Source: Eucommia ulmoides
Taxonomy: Eukaryota; Streptophyta; Magnoliopsida; Garryales; Eucommiaceae
Reading direction: 5' to 3'
Length of the DNA: 64,000 bases
NCBI GenBank assembly: GCA_016647705.1
Contig: JAENRU010000489.1
Coordinates: forward strand, 1,700,160-1,764,159
Shown: positions 57,890 to 64,000 of the stretch, one piece after another
How the letters are laid out: each line of letters opens with the position of its first letter
Position numbering within the stretch: position 1 is the first letter of the stretch
Notes under the pieces: generated by a model
Told to the model about the DNA's origin: nothing
The model's database searches: none
What the model saw: only the letters and a program-made list of their open reading frames with translations
Translations under genes and position numbers: made by a program

Positions 57890-60313
57890 ATTCTAACCTA
57901 ATATTGTATGATAAGATTTTCAGATCAGTGTTTTTTGTGAGTTATAGCTTTTTTATTATTCAGGATTTCGCTTTTCAATCAAATCCTTCTTTAATTCTAT
58001 GAAAAATGCAATGTTAGGATAAAAGTAGGCAAAATACTGTTTCTAGTGAGATATAGCCTCGTTATTGTTAACAATTTTGATTTTTCAAAACAATGTTTTT
58101 GTGAGCTATAATCTTGTTATTGTTCACGATTTTGCTTTTTAATCAAGTCCTTCCTTAATTCTACCAAAAATGCAATGTTGGATAAAGTAGTGAAATTACT
58201 GTTTCTGGCGAGATATATAGCCTTGATTTTTCAAAACAGTGTTTTTTTTAGTTAACCTTGTATTTGTTCAGATTTCACTTTTAATCAAGTCATTCCTTAA
58301 TTCTACCAAAAATGCTATGTTAACGATAAAATTAGCAGAAATACCGTTTCTAATGAGATATGACTTTATTATTTTCCACAATTTTGATTTTTCACAACCG
58401 TGTTTTTTTGTTAGCTATAGCCTTGTTATTGTTTATGATTTCATTTTTCAATCAAGTCCTTCCATAATTCTACCAAAATGCAATGTTAGGATATAAGTGG
58501 CGAAAATATTGTTTTTTGTCAGCTATAGACTATAGCATTGTTATTGTTCACGATTTCGCTTTTGAATCAAGTAAAATCCTTTAATTTTACCCCAAATGCA
58601 TTGTTAAGATAAAATTAGTGAAAATACTATTTCTAGTGATATATAGCTTCGTTGTGGTCTACCATTTTGATTTTTAAAAATAAATAAATTAGTGAGCCAT
58701 ATCATTGTTATTGTTCAGGATTTCACTTTTTAATCTAGTCATTCCTTAATTCTACCAAAAATGCAATGTTAGTATAAAAGTAGCGAAAATATTGTTTCTA
58801 GTGAGTTGTAGACTTGTTATTATCGATGATTTTGATTTTTCAAAAAAGTGTTCTTTTTCAACTACAACCTTGGTATTATTAACAAATTCCATTTTTAATC
58901 AAGTTATTTCTTAATTCTACCAGAAATGCAATGCTAGGTTAAAAGTAGCGAAAATACTATTTCTTATGCCATATAGCTTTGTTATCGTTCGCGATTTTGA
59001 TTTTTCAAAACATTGTTTCTTGTGAGCTATTGCCTTTTTATTGTTTATGATTTCTCTGTTTAGTCAATTCCTTCCTTGATTCTACCAAAAATGCACAATA
59101 ATATAAAAGTAGCGAAGATATTGTTTCTCCCGAGATATAGCCTTGTTATTGTCTCCGATTTTGATTTTTCAAAAGTGTTTTCTATGAGATATAGACTTGT
59201 TATTGTTCATGGTTTTGCCTTTTAATCATTTCCTTCCTTAATTGTACCAAAGATGGGATGTTAGGGTAAAAGCAGTGAAAATACTTTTTCTTGTAAGTAG
59301 CCTTGTTATTGTCCTCGATTTTGATTTTTCAAAAAAAAGTGTTTCCTAGTGCGATATAGTCTTGTTATTGTTCAGGATTTTTATTGTTTAAATTATTTTT
59401 TGTGAGCTATGACCTCGTTAATTTTCACGATTACGTTTTTTAATGAAGTCATTCTGTAATTCTACAAAAATGCAATGTTGGGATAAAACTATCGAAAATA
59501 TTGTCTTGTTATTGTCCACGATTTTTGATTTTTCAAACCATTGTTTTTTGTGAATTATAGGTTTGTTATTGTTCACGATTTCGGTTTTTAATCAACTCTT
59601 TCATTAATTATACCAAAAATGCAATGTTGGGATAAAAGTAGAAAAATACTATTTCTAATGAGATATGACCTTGTTATTGTCCAAGATTTTGATTTTTCAA
59701 AACAGTATTTTTTTTGAGCACTAGCCTTGTTATTGTTAATGATTTTAGTTTTTAATTAAGTAATTCCTTAATTCTATAAAAAATGCAATGTTAGGATAAA
59801 AATACCGAACTACTATTTCTAGTAAGATATACAGCCTTGTTATCGTCAACGTTTTTTATTTTTTGAAACAGTGTTTTTTTTTAGCTATGGCCTTGTTATT
59901 GTTTTTTCAATTTTGCTTTTTAATCAAGTCCATAATTCTACAACAAAAGCAGCATTGGGATAAATTTGCGAAAATATTTTTTTTCCTTGTGAGATATAAT
60001 ATAACCTTGTTATTTTCCACGATTTTGATTTTTCAAAATAGTGTTTTTTTGTGAGCTATAGCCTTGTTATTGTTACGATTTTGCTTTTTAATCAAGTCCT
60101 TCCTTAATTCAACCACAAGCGCAATGTTCGGACAAAATTAGCGATTTTTTTTTTTCCAGTGAGATATAGCCTTGTTATAGTCTATGGTTTAGATTTTCCA
60201 ACACAGTGTTTTTTGCGAGCTATAGCTTTATGTTTCACAATTTTGCTTTTTAATCAAACACTTCCTTAATTCTAGCACAAATTAAACGTTAGGATAAATT
60301 TAGCAAAACAACT
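57890..60313. repeat. ~165-bp AT-rich satellite, about 15 monomers
   Basis: The anchor ctaccaaaaatgcaatgtta recurs near 58002, 58165, 58308, 58475, 58592, 58757, 58924, 59087, 59250, 59466, 59615, 59779, 59943, 60112 and 60280. Most spacings are 163-169 bases, with one short (117) and one long (216). Each monomer also holds gatatagccttgttattgtc, gattttgatttttcaaaac, gtgagctatagccttg and ttttaatcaagtccttcc. Several 20-base blocks occur twice per monomer, so the unit looks like a fused dimer of an older ~80-base repeat. The array runs straight into telomere repeats at 60314. Confidence 0.9.
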
Positions 60314-60407
60314 GTTTAGGGTTTAGGGTTTAGGGGTATAGGGGTTTAGGGTTTCAGGGTGTAGGGGTTAGGGTTTCAGGGTTTAGGGTCTAGGGTTTAG
60401 GGTTTAG
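60314..60407 (+). repeat. Telomere-like repeats, left block
   Basis: gtttagggtttaggg with variants (ggggtata, gggtttcag, gggtgtag). Cut at 60407 by the solo LTR and resumed at 63307. Confidence 0.92.
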
Positions 60408-60613
60408 TGTAAGACCCCGATTTTTAATATACGAATAATTTAAGTAGCGTTTTAAAAATATTTTGAAAATATCGGGGTGGATTACGATATTAATTTTGTG
60501 AATTAAAATTTTAGGGGTGAAATTACAATTTAATAAAATCTTAAATATTGGTTTTGGATTAAAAATGAGATTTAAAGAAATTTAGGGGGAGGAAAGAGTA
60601 TTTGAACAAAAGT

Positions 60614-60668
<55 letters not shown>

Positions 60669-61266
60669 CATATACACGCAGGAGAGGAGGAGAAAAATAG
60701 AGGAGAGAGAGAGTGGTTGCCGGCGGTAGGTTAGAGAGAAAAAACTCGCCGGCGGCGAGAATTCAAAATAGAGAATCAGAAACGTAGCGGTGGGTATGTG
60801 TTCGTGTCCTTCGTGTGGGTATGTGTCGTTGTCAAATTTCAAAGAGAGAGAGAAGTCAGTTCGCTCCGGTGGGTGTGTGATCGCCATTCGTCCTTTGGTG
60901 CGTAATTATCGTCGTTGTTCGATAAGGGTGTATGGGTGTTACTGGGTGTGTGGATGTGCTGCAGTGGTTGTGTGTTTTGTTGTGTGTGTGCTGTGATCAA
61001 TGTGTGTGTGGCCTGCTGTGTCTGTATGTGTGCCGTCGTTCAAATTGGTTCGACGGTGGTAGATCGTGTATGTGTATGTGTGTGATTAGCGAGGGTGGTT
61101 TGCATGGGGTGAATGTTTCGTGTGTGGGTTTTGATCCGCCGTTGCTACTGCGTGTGTTGTCGTCGGAGGAGAGAGAGAGCAATTCGGCGGTGTTGTTCTT
61201 CCGGTAGTGTCACCGGTGGTGAAGGGAGTGGCGTGTGCTGTTGGGTGGTGATCGGTGTGTTGTGAT

Positions 61267-61640
61267 GGCCGGTGAAGGTGGGGAGGAGTGGAATGAGGTC
61301 GGCGGTTTGGGTTGAACTAGAAACAGACACGAACAGGAAGCAGAAACACAAATCAGAAGCAGCGGGAAGGAAAAAAAAGAAAAAGGGATAGCCGGTGAAG
61401 GTGGGGAGGAGTGGAAGGAGGTCAGCAGTTTGGGTTGAACCAGAAACAGACGCGAATAGGAAAACAGAAACACAAATCAGAAGCAGCGGGGAAGAAAGAA
61501 AAGGAAAAAGGGATGGCCGGTGAAGGTGGAGAGGAGTGGAAGGAGGTCGGCGGTTTGGGTTGAACCAGAAACAGACGCGAACAGGAAAACAGAACAGGAA
61601 GCAAAAACACAAATCAGAAGCAGCGGGGAAGAAAGAAAAA
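61267..61640 (+). repeat. Three tandem copies of a ~124-bp unit
   Basis: ggccggtgaaggtgg starts units at about 61268, 61391 and 61516. Each unit includes gaggtcggcggtttgggttg, cagaaacagacgcgaacagg and cagaagcagcggggaag. Minus-strand ORFs here are repeats of the same frame, not genes. Confidence 0.9.
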
Positions 61641-62733
61641 GAAAAAGGAGAAAAAAAATACACAGACCACCCCAATAAAATCCAAAAATCCAATCTTGCG
61701 GCAAACGGAAAATCCAGGGAAGGTAGAATTCTGAACTCTCTTAATATATGTATTTAATTGTCTAAATTGAAGGGCGATAGGAAATAGTGAGACTGTTCAC
61801 ATGAAATTAGGGCCTGCATTTCAGGGTTAGATTATTTTTACATAAAATATTAATTTAGGCCCTGTTACTATTAGGTTCGCAGACATAAGAGTACCGGTAG
61901 AGAATACGCGGTTAAAGTCTTCGAAAACGGATAATCAGGTAAGTGTACTGTCTTCTTGCCAAACTATTTTTATATCTATATATGATGGAAATTGGTTGTA
62001 TTTACATTGGATGCTTTTATAAATGATATGAATCAAACAGGTTTTGAGTGAGTTGGTAAAGTGGATTTTCGTTGAACTACGCTGGTTTTTAAAAAATAGT
62101 TGAAAAATGATTAGTTGGATTTGGGTGATTTTAAAAGATTAGTTGAAAAATGAGTTTTGTTGAATTTGGTGGTTTTAAAAGAGGATAGAAAATATTTAGT
62201 TTTCATAAAAATAGAAAGGGAAAAAATGGTTCTGTTAAAATTAGACGGTTTTCAATCAAAAGTGAAAAGTAATGATTTTTGGATTTAAAAGTTGGTTTTA
62301 CAAAAAAGAGGTGGATGATGGTGATTTTGACGGTATTGATGAGATGGTAATTTATATTATGGTCTGTCTAGAGGGTGGTCAGGCAGATGGATATTTATTT
62401 GTGATTTGATGATGATATTATTGAGTTGACTATGCCATAGTTTATGATGTCCTATCCGGAGGGTGGTCCGGCAGGTGGTGATTCATATTATGGTTTGTCC
62501 AGCGGGTGATCCGAGAGATGGATATTTATTATGGTGATTGATATTATGTGGTGATTTATATTATTGGCCTCCGGAGATGTCCGGTAGCCGGTGATCTACG
62601 CAGTTAGGTCTGCTAGGAAGGCATATCCTACGGATGGTTACGGTACCGTTGAAACTCCTGATCGTGAGGTTAAAACGATCACTATGGCTTAGCCGGTGAG
62701 CATGGGATTGAGATGTGTGTTTGAGTTGGAGTG

Positions 62734-62844
<111 letters not shown>

Positions 62845-63306
62845 GTGATTTATTATTGATTATGGTGATTGGTCTTATTTGATACTGGATGAATTTGAAT
62901 GGGACTTATTTATACCACTTCACTCTTACTGCTTATTTGATACTGGAGATTTTACCAACTGTGTGGTGCTTATATATTTACGCTTGATCTATTTAAATGC
63001 TGTATTATTTAGAATGCATTATTATTATGTTAAAAAATAATTTTTACTAAGAAGGCAGTACACTCGTAGGTGAATCTTTTAAGAGACGGTCCCCTACTAG
63101 TATTAAGTGGAGTCATCTGGAAATTTTTGAGCTTAGCTGTCAGAGGTGAACCATATGAAAGAGAAAAATTATGTAAGTTTTGTATAACGAATTGTATAGT
63201 AATTTATGCATTTTGTAATGTAAAAGAAGATTAAAATGTAATAGGTGAAGTCATGTTATCGTCATGCCGGCCCTGGGAAGACAGGTGTCCAGGACAGGTC
63301 GTGACA

Positions 63307-64000
63307 CTTAGGGTTTAGGGTTTAGGGTTTTTGGGTTTACGATTTAGGGTTTAGGGTTTTAGGGGTTTAGGGGTTTGGGGATTGGGGTTTGGGTTTTTGG
63401 GTTTAGGGTTTAGGGGTTAGGGGATGGGGATTGGGGTTTGGGTTCAGGGGTTAGGGGTTAGGGGTTAGGGTTTAGGGTTCAGGGTTCAGGGTTAGGGTTA
63501 GGGTTTGGGGTTGGGGTTCAGGGGTTTAATGGTTTAAGGGTTTGGGGTTTGGGGTTTAGGGTTTAGGGTTAAGGGTTTAAGGGTTTAGGGTTTAGGGTTA
63601 AGGGTTTAAGGGTTAATGGTTTAAGGTTTAGGGTTTTAGGGTTTTAGGGTTTAGGGTTTAGGGTTAAGGGTTTAAGGGTTTAAGGGTTCAGGGTTCTAGG
63701 GTTTAGGGTTTAGGGTTTGGGGTTCAGGGTTTGGGGTTTAGGGGTTCAGGGTTTCTGGGTTTCTGGGTTTAGGGGTTTAGGGTTTCAGGGCTCAGGGTTT
63801 AGGGTTTAGGGTTCAGGGTTCGGGGTTCGGGGTTCAGGGTTCAGGGTTCAGGGTTCAGGGTTCAGGGGTTTAGGGGTTCAGGGTTTTAGGGGTTTTAGGG
63901 GTCAGGGTTTTAGGGGTTCAGGGTTTTGGGTTTAGGGGTTCAGGGTTTAGGGTTCAGGGGTTGGGGTTTGGGGTTTGGGGTTTGGGGTTTAGGGTTTAGG
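63307..64000 (+). repeat. Degenerate telomere-like repeat array to the window end
   Basis: About 690 bases of TTTAGGG variants: ttaggggtt, ttcaggg, ttttaggggtt, ttggggtttgggg, ttaagggtttaaggg. Like variants cluster (runs of ttcaggg at 63820-63870, runs of ttggggt at 63960-63990), which suggests local amplification. The G-rich strand points towards the right end, as at a right-hand chromosome end. Confidence 0.95.

Noticed and set aside
63307..64000. True chromosome end
   Set aside because: Repeats are highly degenerate and have been invaded by a retroelement; without sequence beyond the window this is only telomere-like DNA.

Overview
This window is plant nuclear DNA, very probably from a dicot. 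It is AT-rich, with a spliced eukaryotic gene (SPT4), Arabidopsis-type TTTAGGG interstitial telomere repeats, and Copia, Ty3-gypsy (Tat, Athila-like and chromovirus), MULE, RTE LINE and MITE-like elements. No bacterial, organellar, tRNA, rRNA or CRISPR feature was found. Nearly everything outside two small gene loci is transposon or satellite, and most coding sequence is broken by stops and frameshifts.

Layout. (1) 1-7280: minus-strand gene for elongation factor SPT4. Three exons are present and the last appears to lie left of the window. Its introns hold an inverted and rearranged Copia element, a MITE-like TIR element, a long-TIR element and an RTE LINE remnant. (2) 7282-12640: decayed Copia element upstream of SPT4, split by a 2.16-kb solo LTR. 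(3) 12645-16870: short ~180-bp satellite array holding two solo LTRs with exact target-site duplications (TSDs). (4) 17290-18700: decayed MuDR-type MULE gene and a patch of telomere-like repeat. (5) 18698-35253: three tandem copies of an unrecognised ~1.4-kb unit. The second copy was hit by a solo LTR (20371-32615), which itself received an Athila-like non-autonomous LTR element, an Athila-like solo LTR and a chromovirus-type solo LTR. (6) 36470-57720: a second plus-strand gene of unknown family. A ~20-kb Tat-lineage element (37203-57153) sits in its first intron and carries a solo LTR, a full chromovirus and a TIR element. (7) 57890-64000: a ~165-bp satellite running into degenerate telomere repeats, interrupted by a 2.9-kb solo LTR.

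The insertion order can be read from TSDs: TTTAG/CTTAG, AAAAT, GTTAC, CAAGG, CTTAG, (G/A)ATAT, GTTA(G/A), GTGTG, TGAGT, TCA and ATTTA. Solo LTRs outnumber complete elements, so unequal or intra-element recombination has been active. The best candidates for unusual biology are two antisense genes (one apparently spliced) inside the Tat element, a pol-less Athila-like element with a nearly intact coiled-coil ORF, the triplicated unknown unit, and the satellite-telomere repeat junction at the right end. All calls come from reading the sequence; no database search was run.
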